64,000 nucleotides of DNA from Paenibacillus luteus. Lineage in GTDB: Bacteria > Bacillota > Bacilli > Paenibacillales > Paenibacillaceae. Each line of letters opens with the position of its first letter. Within the stretch, counting starts at the first letter, position 1. This document shows, in pieces, positions 9,723-20,414 of the stretch. The stretch is from the NCBI RefSeq assembly GCF_006542765.1, contig NZ_SKCD01000022.1, forward strand, positions 248,001 through 312,000, written 5' to 3'. The translations under genes were made by a program, and so were the position numbers. The notes beneath the pieces were generated by a model. The model searched no databases, was not told the DNA's origin, and worked only from the letters and a program-made list of their open reading frames with translations.

Positions 9723-10604
9723 TTACCCTTTAACGCTTCCAACAACTAGTCCTTTAACGAAATAACGTTGGAAGAAAGGATAGATGAGCAAAATTGGCAA
9801 TGCGGATACAAAGATTTGAGCGGCTCTTGCTGTTCGATTAGAAACGAATTGCATCATCTTTGCTTGTTCCAAGCTCATATTCGTTTGGTTCATACTATCG
9901 AATTGAAGCAGTGATTGCAAATAAGTAGATAGCGGATAATGCTCTGGGCGGTTCATATAAATCATACCATCGAACCAAGCATTCCAATGAGCTACAAGCG
10001 AGAATAGAGCTACCGTTGCCAAGCTTGGCAACGTCAGGGGCAAATAAACCGTCCATAACGTCCGGAAATGGCCTGCACCATCCATAAAGCTCGATTCTTC
10101 TAGTGCCTTTGGCAGCGTCCTCATATAATTCATGATAAGAAGCACATTAAAAACAGGTATGGCTCCCGGTAATACCAAGGCCCATATTGAATCCATGATT
10201 CCGGTTTCTTTGACAACCAGGAATCCCGGTATCAATCCAGCTCCGAACAACATTGTAAAAACGAAAAACCATGCATACCAAGTTCTGCTGCCAAAATCTT
10301 GAGCCTCCTTTGAAAGAGGATATGCCACCAGCACACTAAGCACCATATTGATTCCGACTCCAAGTATTACGCGTTTTATGCTGACAATGAAAGAAGTAAG
10401 GAAGCTTACGTTATTGAATACGTAATCATAGGATTTCAGCGTAAAGTCAACCGGCCATATGGAAACCTGACCCGCGCTTACCGCAGCTTTCGAGCTGAAG
10501 GATATCGCGAGTACATTTAGAATCGGGAATAAACAAGCCACCGTCAGTAACAACAACAGAAAGGCATTCACGATTAAAAAAAAGCGGTATTTTTTTGATA
10601 GCAT
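9723..10604 (-). CDS. Sugar ABC transporter permease, LplC/MalG type
   Basis: This 293-residue inner-membrane subunit imports oligosaccharides delivered by the binding lipoprotein at 4469. Six hydrophobic segments are visible, the first at LIVNAFLLLLLTVACLFPIL. The cytoplasmic EAA loop is EESSFMDGAGHFRTLWTVYL, the contact site for the ATPase. The C-terminus FFQRYFVKGLVVGSVKG is typical of the LplC/YtcP subgroup. The gene follows its partner permease by 18 bases. No ATPase gene is near, as is usual for Firmicute CUT1 systems that share an MsmX-type ATPase. Confidence 0.9.
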   Translation of the reverse strand: MLSKKYRFFLIVNAFLLLLLTVACLFPILNVLAISFSSKAAVSAGQVSIWPVDFTLKSYDYVFNNVSFLTSFIVSIKRVILGVGINMVLSVLVAYPLSKEAQDFGSRTWYAWFFVFTMLFGAGLIPGFLVVKETGIMDSIWALVLPGAIPVFNVLLIMNYMRTLPKALEESSFMDGAGHFRTLWTVYLPLTLPSLATVALFSLVAHWNAWFDGMIYMNRPEHYPLSTYLQSLLQFDSMNQTNMSLEQAKMMQFVSNRTARAAQIFVSALPILLIYPFFQRYFVKGLVVGSVKG

Positions 10605-10622
10605 CGTTACCCAGTCCTTTCT

Positions 10623-11534
10623 TTAAAAAATGCGGTATTTGGCAAACCGATAAGCTAGCCCATAACCCGCGCCAATCAGCACTAAAGAAACAACCGACTT
10701 CACTAATCCAACTGCTGTCGCGACTGAATAATTATTATCGACAAGACCGATTCGATACACAAGCGTATCCAGGATATCACCTGACTCGTATACGACCGGG
10801 CTGTACATATTGAATACTTGATCGAATCCCCCGTTCAACACATTACCAAGACTTAAGCAAGCAAGCAATATAATAGTAGGGCGAATGCCAGGCAGCGTAA
10901 CGTGCCATGTTTGCTTCCAACGGCCTGCCCCGTCAATGACGGCTGCTTCATATTGTGTCGGATCGATGGATGTCAGCGCAGCCAAATAAATAATGGTACT
11001 GAAGCCGACTTCCTTCCACTCGTTGGTTATTACCATCACATAAGGAAACCATGTATTATCGGATAAAAATGAAATAGGCTGGAAGCCGACCGCTTTAATG
11101 ATCTGATTGATTAGCCCTTCCGACGGGGACAGAATATCGACGACAATCCCCCCCAAAATGACCCAAGAGAAAAAGTGCGGCATATAAATGACCGTCTGAA
11201 CGTATCGCTTTATAAAAGATTTTCTTACCTCGTTCAACATTAGAGCCACCGTAATTGGAGCAACCAGACCTGAAACAATTTTCATGATTGAAATAAACAC
11301 CGTATTCCATACTACTTGATAAAATGATGGGAGCTCCATCATATATTGAAAATTGTCCAATCCTACCCACTCGGCTTTAGCGAAGCCCATCAGCGGCGTA
11401 AAATCTTGAAAAGCAATCACATTACCAATCATTGGAATGTAACAGTAAATCAGAACAATAATGATTCCCGGAATCATCATCACATGTAGCGGAATATTTC
11501 TTTTCATCCGCCTGAAGCGTCGTCGTGTTCCCAT
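10623..11534 (-). CDS. Sugar ABC transporter permease, LplB/MalF type
   Basis: This 303-residue permease is the first gene of the unit. The start is TTG or ATG near 11534, within AGGGAGGAATTATT-ATG. Hydrophobic helices begin at HVMMIPGIIIVLIYCYIPMI, and the QDFTPLMGF segment after helix 1 is characteristic of the LplB group. The EAA loop reads QYEAAVIDGAGRWKQTWHV. It pairs with the permease at 9723-10604 to form the translocation channel. The 165-base gap to the giant SLH gene contains that gene's terminator, so the promoter for this unit must lie within 11535-11645. Confidence 0.9.
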   Translation of the reverse strand: MGTRRRFRRMKRNIPLHVMMIPGIIIVLIYCYIPMIGNVIAFQDFTPLMGFAKAEWVGLDNFQYMMELPSFYQVVWNTVFISIMKIVSGLVAPITVALMLNEVRKSFIKRYVQTVIYMPHFFSWVILGGIVVDILSPSEGLINQIIKAVGFQPISFLSDNTWFPYVMVITNEWKEVGFSTIIYLAALTSIDPTQYEAAVIDGAGRWKQTWHVTLPGIRPTIILLACLSLGNVLNGGFDQVFNMYSPVVYESGDILDTLVYRIGLVDNNYSVATAVGLVKSVVSLVLIGAGYGLAYRFAKYRIF

Positions 11535-11648
11535 AATAATTCCTCCCTTGCTACTTAGTATAAATTCACATGCTGGTTTGGAGACAGTGTGACGTCTTTA
11601 CAAAAGGTATCTTTTCATTACCTTCCTCCACGAATGTTGAGGAAAAAG

Positions 11649-11686
11649 AAAGGCAAACCAAGAGACTTTGCTCCTGATCTGCCTTT
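11649..11686 (-). terminator. Terminator of the giant SLH protein gene
   Basis: On the minus strand AAAGGCA pairs with TGCCTTT across a 24-base loop and is followed by CTTTTTCC. It is placed 14 bases past the stop codon at 11700. Confidence 0.75.
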
Positions 11687-11699
11687 TCGTGCATGAATC

Positions 11700-14600
11700 C
11701 TATGATTTCCCGATAAGCTTCAATAAGTTATAAATCGCCTGAGCCGTTTCTGCCCGGACGGCTTCTGACCTTGGATTAAACAGCTGTTTCCCATCACCCT
11801 TCATCAATCCCACTGAAATGGCCTGGGTTACTTCCTGCTTCGCCCACAACGATACTTTTGCATTGTCTTTGAAGCCATCCAGCCCAAGGTTAGACTGAAC
11901 GGTATTACCCGAACTGTAAGTATAAGCACGTACAAGCAATGCCGCCATCTGCTCCCTTGTGATGGTTGCATTCGGGTCGAATTTATTATCTGTTGTCCCT
12001 TGAATCAATCCAGCTTCATAGGCTGCGGCTACGTCCGACACATACCATGCATTTTCACTGACATCCGAGAATGGCATCGATTTCCCGGTAGCTCTTAAAC
12101 CGAGCGCCCTTGTAAACAAGGCGATAAATTCTGCACGCGTTGTTTTATCATTTGGTTTAAACTCCCCGCTCGTCACGCCGGTAACGATATGTTTGGCAGC
12201 CAGTACCTTCACCGTTTGGAACGCCCAATGATTGCGAGGTAAATCTTTAAATGATTTGTTGTATTCTAACACTGCATATTTGCTGAAATGAGCTACGTCA
12301 GTTGAAACAGTCCTATTCGCTATATCAATCACACCGCCAACATATTCCCATAATGCAGTCAAATCATTGTAATAATAAATGCCAATTAACTGATCATCTA
12401 CTTTGTTCTCCTCAAATGGAAGCACGATGCTTACAGCCTTAGCGAATTGGCTTAAACGGTACTCCTTTTGTTCTTTGGTACGAAGGAACAGATCTAGATC
12501 GTAAGCGTACCCTCCAGACTTTAATTGTGGATGGTTGCTGTCTACTGAAAGCTCATCTACTGGTTTTAATCGTACAATCAGTTCCAACCCTGACACGTTC
12601 ATGCCACTCGCTAGATTCGTTAGATCCCTCAGCACTTCAGAAGGAATCACGATGGTTACGTCTCCTCTTTTTATAATCAATTTTATTTTCCCAAGAATGG
12701 CAGCCGTGCTGCCAGGTAATGAAATTTCTGTTTTTCCAGCTTTCACTTCAACCGTTACGCTTCCGTTCTTCACGTTGCGAAGATCTTGTTCGCTCACATC
12801 TGACGATCCCATTCCGTTATCAGCCTTAGGATCATTAGAATTTGGGGGCGTACCAGGTTCAACGACTTGACCACTTATGGTCACAACTGCACTGCCCGTT
12901 ACACCCGAACCATCTCCTGATGCTGCAGTCACTTTTACTTTGCCGTCTTTCACTGCGGTTAATAATCCGTTCGCATTCATAACGGCCAAGTTTGTCTGAG
13001 TACCGTCCTCATTTGCCACCGTCCACGTCAAAGACGGGTCTGTTGCGTCGGACGGCTGCACTTCAGCATTCAACTGCAGTGAGCCCTTATCCTCCGTGAT
13101 CGCAAGCAAGCCGTCCGACCCGCCAATGGTAATCGAGTTTACCCGCACCCATTCTTTTGTCGTTGCCTTTGCGATAGCTGAGAAAACCGATTCTACACCG
13201 TCTTTGATTGCAGTAATTCGATACTCATAGGCGGTACCTGGTTTCAAGGCTGTATCCGTAAAGGATCCTGAACCAACTGGAGCCGTATTGATTTTCTTGA
13301 AGCTGCCGTCCGTCGCCGCTTTTCGATATACATTGTAGCTTAGGGCATTTGGCAATTCGACCCAATCCAGCTTCACGGTCGATGCCGTCAAGGATACCGC
13401 ACTTAGTCCTTCCGGTTTGCCGGTCATGTAACCGAAAACCTTCACTTCCGCCATCTGCGGCGTATACCAGTTGTTATTCGGATTATTATGAAGTACAGCA
13501 TCCACTAGTACGATTTTCACATATCTTGCATTCACTGCTATCGTATCCGTAGTGAAACCATATTCCGTTATCCCGGTTCTATCCAGCGATACATCGTAAT
13601 AGACATCATCGCTACTCGTTTCAATTCGATACTTATAGTAGCCTTCGGAGCCCTGTACCATCGGCCAAGAGATTTGGACATTCGTTAGGTCGTAGTTATC
13701 TCCAAGATCCACTTTCCACCATTTTGGCCATGAGTAATTGCTGAGAGCCGACCAAGTCGTCGAATAATCGCCGTCATTTGCAAGGCTAGCCGGATTCGTC
13801 AACGTCTCATTCTCGGCAGTCGCAGGCTTTCCTTGCGATAGGAGATCTCCATTCGATATTGGTACCACTACACCCGATTGGAAATCAACCGACAATTGTT
13901 CCGTATAGTCTACGTAAGCCGTTGTTCCCGAAAGGATAAGGGGCATCCACATCTGTTTTGCGTCGCCTAACCACCGATATACATTCCAAATGTAAGAGGT
14001 TGTCGTATCCCCTTTAATCGTAACGACTCCACCGCTCTGGGCACTGAATGATGATCCGTTGCCCAGCTTTTTCAGTTCCGACCATGGACCTTCCATTGAA
14101 GTTGCGGTAGAATACATCGCTTGATTCGGATACCAGCCCGATGCGCCGGAAGTAATTAGGAAGTAGATACCGTCCTTTTTTACGATAGTAGGCGCTTCCC
14201 TAAACTTCCCGGTATAAATCGTCAACATCTCTTTCTCAACCGAAAGATAATCTGAAGTCAGTTTGTAGAGCTTCAAATCCGCGTTAACGCTAGCCGAGGA
14301 AATTAAGTATGCCGCACCGTCGTCATCCACATAAACCGTCAAGTCTCTAGACTCATTACCGTTTGGCCTATAGCTTTTTGTGAACGTGTATTTTCCATCA
14401 GGTGTATCGCTGTAAGCAGCCGCGACTCTTGCCAGCCCGTAATCAACTCCGTTCTCATAATGCATCCACATGATGTACTTATTCGTACTCTTGTTATATA
14501 CAATCTGTACGCCTTCTAGATTAGCTTCGGCCAATTCTGGATGATCCCTCGATTCGAGAACGGTCTGGCTGAAGGTCCAAGTCTTCAAATCAGCCGATTG

Positions 14601-17600
14601 ATACATAACCAAATTTTTGAATTTCCCATTTTCCTTGGAGCCTATGAGGAAGTAATAGGAAGAACCCGCTTTGAAGAAGCCGCCTAATCCCAAACTATTT
14701 CCTTCCTCGTCATTCCACCAATTTTCGCCGTTCGTAAAGGTCATCGATGTTGCCGGAATGCTGAACGTCGTAGCGCTTGCCTCTTTAGACAGTTCCGATT
14801 CGCCTGCGTCATTCTGAGAGCGAATCTTGTAATAATAGGTTTTGCCTGACTGAAGTCCCGTATCGCTATACGCAACGGTGCTTCCGCTATAGATCTCCAT
14901 ATAGGGACCTGCTGCATCATCCGCTCGATAAAGCTTATAGAGTGATGCACCTGATACCGAATTCCATTTTACATTTACCTTCGATACGTCTGCGCCCTGT
15001 GTTTGTACGCCAATCGTTCCCAGCCCTATAGGTACCGCAGGCGCACGCAGCGTGCCAAATACTTTAACTTCGTACAATTGCGGCGTATACCAGTTGTTCG
15101 GATTGTTGTGCAGCACTGCATTAACCATGTTGACCCGCACATATCTTGCTTTGCCAGTCAGTTTATCAGACGTAAAGCCGTATGTCGTATTATTTGTACG
15201 ATCCAGAGCGACCGTATAATGGACATCATCGTCACTAATTTCGATTTTATATGGATAGTAAGCTTCTGAACCCTTATACATAAACCACGAAATTTGGATA
15301 TTACTAAGATCATATTCAGCCCCAAGGTCAACGCGCCACCAGTGTGGCCATGTGCCTGTGGAAGCTGTCCACGATGTGTCGTAACTGCCGTCGTTCGCCT
15401 TGCTTGGAGTAAAATCCTCTTCTGCTGTCAATGGCCTAGACGACTGCGCGGCCGCTGGTTTGCCTTGAGAGATAAGCGGATTTGTTGGCGGTATGGTAAT
15501 ACTCCCTTTCGCCGCATCCATATCGAATTGTTCGTAGAACTCCATAGAAGCATTGGTCTCATTAAGCGTTAACGGCAGCCAAATGTATTTAGAGTCGCCA
15601 AGCTTTGCAGGATTCCATCTATCTGCATGAAGGATATACGAAGTCTCTTCCGTTCCCTCAACGGTAAAAATATAAGCCGATTGGGTGTAGAAGGAAGAAG
15701 TATTTCCTATATTTTTGAGCGTTGTCCACGAAGAAACATCCGCAATCGTCTTGGTTGTCGAATACATGGCCTGATTCGGGTACCAGCCACTCGCTCCCGA
15801 TGTTATCAAGTAATAAAGCTCACCCTTCTTCACGACGGCTGGAGCTTCACGGTATGGACCCGAATAGATTTTGCCAAGCTCCGCCGCCACGCCGGTATAA
15901 TCGTCTGTTAGCTTATACAGAATCATATCCGCGTTAACACTCGAAGAGGAGAACAAGTAGGCCGATCCGTCGGTATCTTTGAATACCGTCATATCACGTG
16001 AATCTTTGCCCGCTTCCGGGTCACCTTCATGATTCGGATCGGCTGGATTTGGTCTAAAGCTATCAATGTAAGTATAATTTCCGTCGATGGTGTCGGAAGT
16101 AGCAACCGCTACCCGTGCCAAGCCATAGTGCTGACCGTTCTCGTAATGCATCCACAGTACATATTTCTTCGTTTTTTCGTTATATAACACCTTCGGCCTT
16201 TCAATGTTGCTATCTGCCAGATCCTGTGCCGGTTGACCGTCCAGTCCGCGGGATGTCTGTGTCAAGACATTATTCCTAAACGTCCAGCTCTTCAAATCTT
16301 TCGAAGCATACACTTTAATATTGTAGAAATGGGCCTGGTCCGTCGACTTATCTTCACCGAACCAATAAAAGGTATCACCGACTTTGATCATGCCTCCGCC
16401 GTGGGCTTGAATCTTGTCTCCATTGTCGGCATACCAAAACGCGCCATTCTCAATGAATGCAGCACCGGTTCTTGCCGTTACGCGATCAGATTTCGCCGAT
16501 TCTCCACTAGAATTCACTCCAGATACCGCATAATAATAAGTGGTTCCCTCTCTTAATCCCTTATCCTCGAAGGTGGTGCCTGTAATAGCATCACTATTGA
16601 TTCTCGTGTAGGTGCCAAAGAGTAAGTCAGAACGGTATATATTGTAGCTTTCCGCTCCCTCTGAGGCATTCCACTTTAAATTCATCGTGCTTGTGCCGTT
16701 CTCCGTTACCACAACGCCACCAGGACGTTTAATAGCGCCACCGCCAACCGTTACGGTAGCTCTCGCTTTAATCGCGCTGTTTGCTACGGCTCCGATTACG
16801 TCAAAGGTGCCAGGCGCCGCATAAGACTGAGGATCAACTGCATCCCATACCACATTTATGCGTCCGATTGAACCATCGCTGTACTGAGCATCCAACGACG
16901 GTGGAAGCTGAAGCGATTCCCCCGTATCGATGGCGAGTTCGATTGCAGCAATATTTACCATCGTCGCGTAACCCTTAAGCAAAGTCTCTATCTCTTCCTC
17001 AGAAATTTCCATGATACTGCCATGTCGGATATCCGTAGGAAGTTGATAATCGCCGGCACTTAGCTTCGTCCAAGCTCCGGAAGCGAGCTCCGTGGCGCTG
17101 TAACCCGCATATGTTCCTTTATTGTACTCATCGGCATATAGATACCAAATGTTCTCCGTAAACGATTTAATAACTGTCGGACCTTCCGCTTCAGGTAGAA
17201 TTACCGCGTTCGGGTAACTAGCTGTATCGTAAGTTCCGATTAATCCGTTTCCTGATACCGCCATTTTGATTCCTTTACCCGTTGGTGCTCCGGTACTGTT
17301 ATCTCTCTCATCTTTATAATAAGTATAGAATTTTCCAGCATCCTCGATAACAGTCGGATCGATGACGTTATGACCCGGATCGAGGAACAGCTTTGGCGCC
17401 GAGAAATTCACGAAGTCAGTTGTCGTTCGGTAGTAAGTCCGATGCTCGCCGGATACAGGAGTTCCCGGTACTTTAGAGGACCAAATGACGACATAATTAT
17501 TTTTGGCGGAGTCATAATAAGCCTCCGGCGCCCATGCATCCGTGCTATTCCCAGGCGCGAATGATACAGACCGTCCATTAGTCCAATGCACAAGATCCTC

Positions 17601-20348
17601 TGAATCATAAATTAACAAGTTTTTGCTCGTCCACGAATCCGTGGAGAGAAGATGATACTTTCCGTCTTGCTTGCGAATAATGAACGGATCCCGAATTGAC
17701 TTATTGCCTATCGTTGGTTTAAGAATGCGTTCGCCTTTATTCAATGTTGTCCAATGAAGACCATCCCTGCTGTACGCATGATAAAGAGATTCATCAGCGG
17801 TCTTGAAATAAGACAGCAGGTATCCCGCATACGCTTCTTTGGATTTCACAACGACTGTAAACGATTTCTGATCTTGAATAGTTCCTTTTCTAATGGTGGC
17901 CGTGAGCGTTACGGTTGCATCAGGTAACCCTTGAGCAGGCCGCGATATGGCACCAGTGTCTGCATGTAACACTTCTGGCTGACTCGATACCCAAACAATC
18001 TTCGATTGTTCCATTCCTTTGGCCGGCAATAGGAGATCATGACTAAGTGCATGAATATCGTTTCCAAGGTTGAGCGACGCTTTGTCCAGTGCTACCGACT
18101 GCTCGTCGCTTATTTGTTCAAGAACCGTTATTATAAATGTCTTCGTGTGCGACATTCCCGCTTTGCTCAGTGTAGCCGTTAATTTTAATGCTATATTGCC
18201 CGCGCCCGCTTCCGGACGGTTAACTTCCCCCGTCATTCCGCTAATGATCGAATCGTTCTCTGAAGCCCATGTTATGATTGTGCCATTGTCCCCGGCATTC
18301 GGCAGCACAAGCTTCGTTTTCACTGCGCTGACGTCTCCCAGCGTAAGTGCATCCGCATCTTCCAAAATATCCTGAAAGCTTATCTGATTCGCAAGCCCAC
18401 GAACCTCCGTTGCGCTTAGCGCCCTGTCATACAGACGGAAATCCGACACTTTTCCGTTGAACCAACGGTCACCGGAGTAAGGCGGGCGGCCGATGTAATT
18501 AAATATCGTATTCTCTAAGTCCTTTGGCAATATCGTTATTCCCGTATTTCGGCCAACTTCAAAGCCATTTTCGTACAGAATGGCGGTGTATTTAGAATCC
18601 GTATCATTCTTCCCTATAGTAACCGTTAAGTTTTTCCACTCACCTGCCCCAAGCGGTATATTCGTCCTTGTCGCCGATTGCTCTAACGTCCATTTGTCCG
18701 TCGATATCGTGAAGCGGAAGTTGCCGTTGCTGCCTTGATTATCCGCAGCCAGAAGTCCCATATATTTTGAGCCATTCACACTCGCGTCCGTTACGCTGCC
18801 GAACCCGTATACCCATGACGGACGACTAACGGAATTGGCGAATACGTTCGTCGATACGGTTACATTGGTTACACCGTTTAAAATATGATCCGGCATTTTG
18901 ATAGACCCATTGGAACCGTTAAGCGCTGCCGCTCCTGTCCCTCCCTTGCCTGTCGACCATGTAGCGCCAGTGCTAAGCGTTCCATCATTGCCATTGCCCG
19001 AGGAGTCCGCCGCAGTTGTGCCCGTCTTCTCATCCAGTTTGTACCACAGCTTAAGGTTAGGTTCCTTGACGACATTAACCTGTACGAAGTAGTCCTTACC
19101 TAGGTAATTCAGTGTTATTGTTGCACTGCCTTCCTTGAGCCCTTCGATTAATCCAGCTTTTGATACAGAAACGACCGCTGGATCGGAAGATGTTATTGTA
19201 GCTTGACTAGTCACATCCCCAGTTGTGCCATCCGCGTAGGTAGCCGTCAGCACGGTTGCATGCGTAGCATGAACAAAAGGAAGCGTATATGCGTCTGAGT
19301 CTAAAGTGATAACCGTTTTGGCCTGCAAAACCGTCACTTGAAAAGTCTTCGTTTCGGTAACGGCACCACGGCTAATCGTTGCGGTTAATTGAACTATAAC
19401 CTCTCCTTCCGGGTTACGATGCACGGTACCATTATTCTCCATCACGGCTGTATTGCTTGATTCCCAAGAGACAGCCATGCCTCCTTCGTAAGAAACCGGC
19501 AGCGTCAAGTTACCAGCCACAGCAGACAAATCACCGAGGCTGAGCTTCTCTTTCAAGCGTTTGACTGCTTCGGTATCCGACAAATTTTCATAAACGATTG
19601 CATTTATTTCGGACTCGCTTAGCGCTCTGTCGTACATACGGAATTCCGAGATTTTTCCCTTGAAATACTTGTCCGCGTTATACGCCGGTCGGCCTAGATT
19701 ATTCTCCGTCGTCACCCCGCCGCCCAAATCTTTCGGTAACGTGACCATATTCGAATTTGTACCAACCGCCACCCCGTCTTCATAAAACGTACCCGTGTAC
19801 TTCGCATCGGTACTGTTCTTTTTTATCGTTATCGCAATATTTTTCCACTCACCTGTACTAATGGTTCCTGACTTTCTGACTGATTGCTCGTCCACCCATT
19901 TATCCTTGGATATGACGAATCGGGCGGCTTTTGGATTGCCTTCTGCCGATGTAGCCATCAGATAGTTCGCTCCCCAGCCCGTATTTTCGGTGCTTCTATT
20001 GCCAAAGCTGAAGAACCATGAAGGATCTTGTTTGTCTGGGCTCACATAAACGCTTGTTATAACGGTAATTTCAGTGATCCCTGCCAAAAGGTTATTGGGC
20101 ATACGTACATTGCCGTTTACACCATCAAGAATAACCGCGCCTTCAGACCATACAGCGCCGCCAGACAATGTAGCGTCCTGTCCGTTGCCTGAGGAATCCT
20201 TGACAACCGTGCCAGAAGTTTCATCAAATTGATACCATAGTTTCAAATTTGGATCTGTTGCTGCAGATACCTTGATCATGGTTATGTTTGGCAGCATGCT
20301 GCTCAATAAAGCGATGACCAAAAACATAGAAAGCCATCTTTTGTACAT
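11700..20348 (-). CDS. Giant S-layer-anchored multidomain protein with three GH43-type domains
   Basis: A 2,882-residue secreted protein. The start is ATG 20348 with GAGGGG five bases upstream; a longer in-frame extension to 20507 lacks a ribosome site and precedes the signal peptide. Order (residues approximate): signal peptide 1-31; LamG 32-260; Ig-like 261-341; Big_2-like 342-427; LamG 428-657; two Ig-like 658-842; GH43 843-1127 (SIRDPF, NVIDPTV, EAEGPTV); Ig-like 1128-1204; Fn3 1205-1296; GH43 subfamily-24-like 1297-1621; F5/8C (CBM32-like) 1622-1767; Fn3 1768-1862; second GH43_24-like 1863-2155; F5/8C 2156-2298; Fn3 2299-2390; Big_2 2391-2484; Pro/Asn linker; pre-SLH domain 2512-2690; three SLH repeats 2691-2882 (FSDV-WY, ITREQMAALLVRA). 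The SLH repeats anchor it to the cell-wall polymer. GH43_24 members include exo-beta-1,3-galactanases, so arabinogalactan side chains are a plausible target. Confidence 0.88.
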   Translation of the reverse strand: MYKRWLSMFLVIALLSSMLPNITMIKVSAATDPNLKLWYQFDETSGTVVKDSSGNGQDATLSGGAVWSEGAVILDGVNGNVRMPNNLLAGITEITVITSVYVSPDKQDPSWFFSFGNRSTENTGWGANYLMATSAEGNPKAARFVISKDKWVDEQSVRKSGTISTGEWKNIAITIKKNSTDAKYTGTFYEDGVAVGTNSNMVTLPKDLGGGVTTENNLGRPAYNADKYFKGKISEFRMYDRALSESEINAIVYENLSDTEAVKRLKEKLSLGDLSAVAGNLTLPVSYEGGMAVSWESSNTAVMENNGTVHRNPEGEVIVQLTATISRGAVTETKTFQVTVLQAKTVITLDSDAYTLPFVHATHATVLTATYADGTTGDVTSQATITSSDPAVVSVSKAGLIEGLKEGSATITLNYLGKDYFVQVNVVKEPNLKLWYKLDEKTGTTAADSSGNGNDGTLSTGATWSTGKGGTGAAALNGSNGSIKMPDHILNGVTNVTVSTNVFANSVSRPSWVYGFGSVTDASVNGSKYMGLLAADNQGSNGNFRFTISTDKWTLEQSATRTNIPLGAGEWKNLTVTIGKNDTDSKYTAILYENGFEVGRNTGITILPKDLENTIFNYIGRPPYSGDRWFNGKVSDFRLYDRALSATEVRGLANQISFQDILEDADALTLGDVSAVKTKLVLPNAGDNGTIITWASENDSIISGMTGEVNRPEAGAGNIALKLTATLSKAGMSHTKTFIITVLEQISDEQSVALDKASLNLGNDIHALSHDLLLPAKGMEQSKIVWVSSQPEVLHADTGAISRPAQGLPDATVTLTATIRKGTIQDQKSFTVVVKSKEAYAGYLLSYFKTADESLYHAYSRDGLHWTTLNKGERILKPTIGNKSIRDPFIIRKQDGKYHLLSTDSWTSKNLLIYDSEDLVHWTNGRSVSFAPGNSTDAWAPEAYYDSAKNNYVVIWSSKVPGTPVSGEHRTYYRTTTDFVNFSAPKLFLDPGHNVIDPTVIEDAGKFYTYYKDERDNSTGAPTGKGIKMAVSGNGLIGTYDTASYPNAVILPEAEGPTVIKSFTENIWYLYADEYNKGTYAGYSATELASGAWTKLSAGDYQLPTDIRHGSIMEISEEEIETLLKGYATMVNIAAIELAIDTGESLQLPPSLDAQYSDGSIGRINVVWDAVDPQSYAAPGTFDVIGAVANSAIKARATVTVGGGAIKRPGGVVVTENGTSTMNLKWNASEGAESYNIYRSDLLFGTYTRINSDAITGTTFEDKGLREGTTYYYAVSGVNSSGESAKSDRVTARTGAAFIENGAFWYADNGDKIQAHGGGMIKVGDTFYWFGEDKSTDQAHFYNIKVYASKDLKSWTFRNNVLTQTSRGLDGQPAQDLADSNIERPKVLYNEKTKKYVLWMHYENGQHYGLARVAVATSDTIDGNYTYIDSFRPNPADPNHEGDPEAGKDSRDMTVFKDTDGSAYLFSSSSVNADMILYKLTDDYTGVAAELGKIYSGPYREAPAVVKKGELYYLITSGASGWYPNQAMYSTTKTIADVSSWTTLKNIGNTSSFYTQSAYIFTVEGTEETSYILHADRWNPAKLGDSKYIWLPLTLNETNASMEFYEQFDMDAAKGSITIPPTNPLISQGKPAAAQSSRPLTAEEDFTPSKANDGSYDTSWTASTGTWPHWWRVDLGAEYDLSNIQISWFMYKGSEAYYPYKIEISDDDVHYTVALDRTNNTTYGFTSDKLTGKARYVRVNMVNAVLHNNPNNWYTPQLYEVKVFGTLRAPAVPIGLGTIGVQTQGADVSKVNVKWNSVSGASLYKLYRADDAAGPYMEIYSGSTVAYSDTGLQSGKTYYYKIRSQNDAGESELSKEASATTFSIPATSMTFTNGENWWNDEEGNSLGLGGFFKAGSSYYFLIGSKENGKFKNLVMYQSADLKTWTFSQTVLESRDHPELAEANLEGVQIVYNKSTNKYIMWMHYENGVDYGLARVAAAYSDTPDGKYTFTKSYRPNGNESRDLTVYVDDDGAAYLISSASVNADLKLYKLTSDYLSVEKEMLTIYTGKFREAPTIVKKDGIYFLITSGASGWYPNQAMYSTATSMEGPWSELKKLGNGSSFSAQSGGVVTIKGDTTTSYIWNVYRWLGDAKQMWMPLILSGTTAYVDYTEQLSVDFQSGVVVPISNGDLLSQGKPATAENETLTNPASLANDGDYSTTWSALSNYSWPKWWKVDLGDNYDLTNVQISWPMVQGSEGYYKYRIETSSDDVYYDVSLDRTGITEYGFTTDTIAVNARYVKIVLVDAVLHNNPNNNWYTPQMAEVKVFGYMTGKPEGLSAVSLTASTVKLDWVELPNALSYNVYRKAATDGSFKKINTAPVGSGSFTDTALKPGTAYEYRITAIKDGVESVFSAIAKATTKEWVRVNSITIGGSDGLLAITEDKGSLQLNAEVQPSDATDPSLTWTVANEDGTQTNLAVMNANGLLTAVKDGKVKVTAASGDGSGVTGSAVVTISGQVVEPGTPPNSNDPKADNGMGSSDVSEQDLRNVKNGSVTVEVKAGKTEISLPGSTAAILGKIKLIIKRGDVTIVIPSEVLRDLTNLASGMNVSGLELIVRLKPVDELSVDSNHPQLKSGGYAYDLDLFLRTKEQKEYRLSQFAKAVSIVLPFEENKVDDQLIGIYYYNDLTALWEYVGGVIDIANRTVSTDVAHFSKYAVLEYNKSFKDLPRNHWAFQTVKVLAAKHIVTGVTSGEFKPNDKTTRAEFIALFTRALGLRATGKSMPFSDVSENAWYVSDVAAAYEAGLIQGTTDNKFDPNATITREQMAALLVRAYTYSSGNTVQSNLGLDGFKDNAKVSLWAKQEVTQAISVGLMKGDGKQLFNPRSEAVRAETAQAIYNLLKLIGKS

Positions 20349-20374
20349 GAATTCCCCTCTTTTCTCACCAAAAT

Positions 20375-20388
20375 GGTAAGCGCTAAAC
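20375..20388 (-). promoter_or_regulatory. cre-like box, proximal copy
   Basis: Plus-strand GGTAAGCGCTAAAC matches 11 of 14 positions of the Bacillus CcpA consensus TGWAARCGYTWNCW. It shares TGGTAAGCGCT with the distal copy 40 bases away, and sits 27 bases upstream of the start codon. Confidence 0.4.
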
Positions 20389-20414
20389 GATTCTGGCTCT
20401 GTATACTCTTTGGT

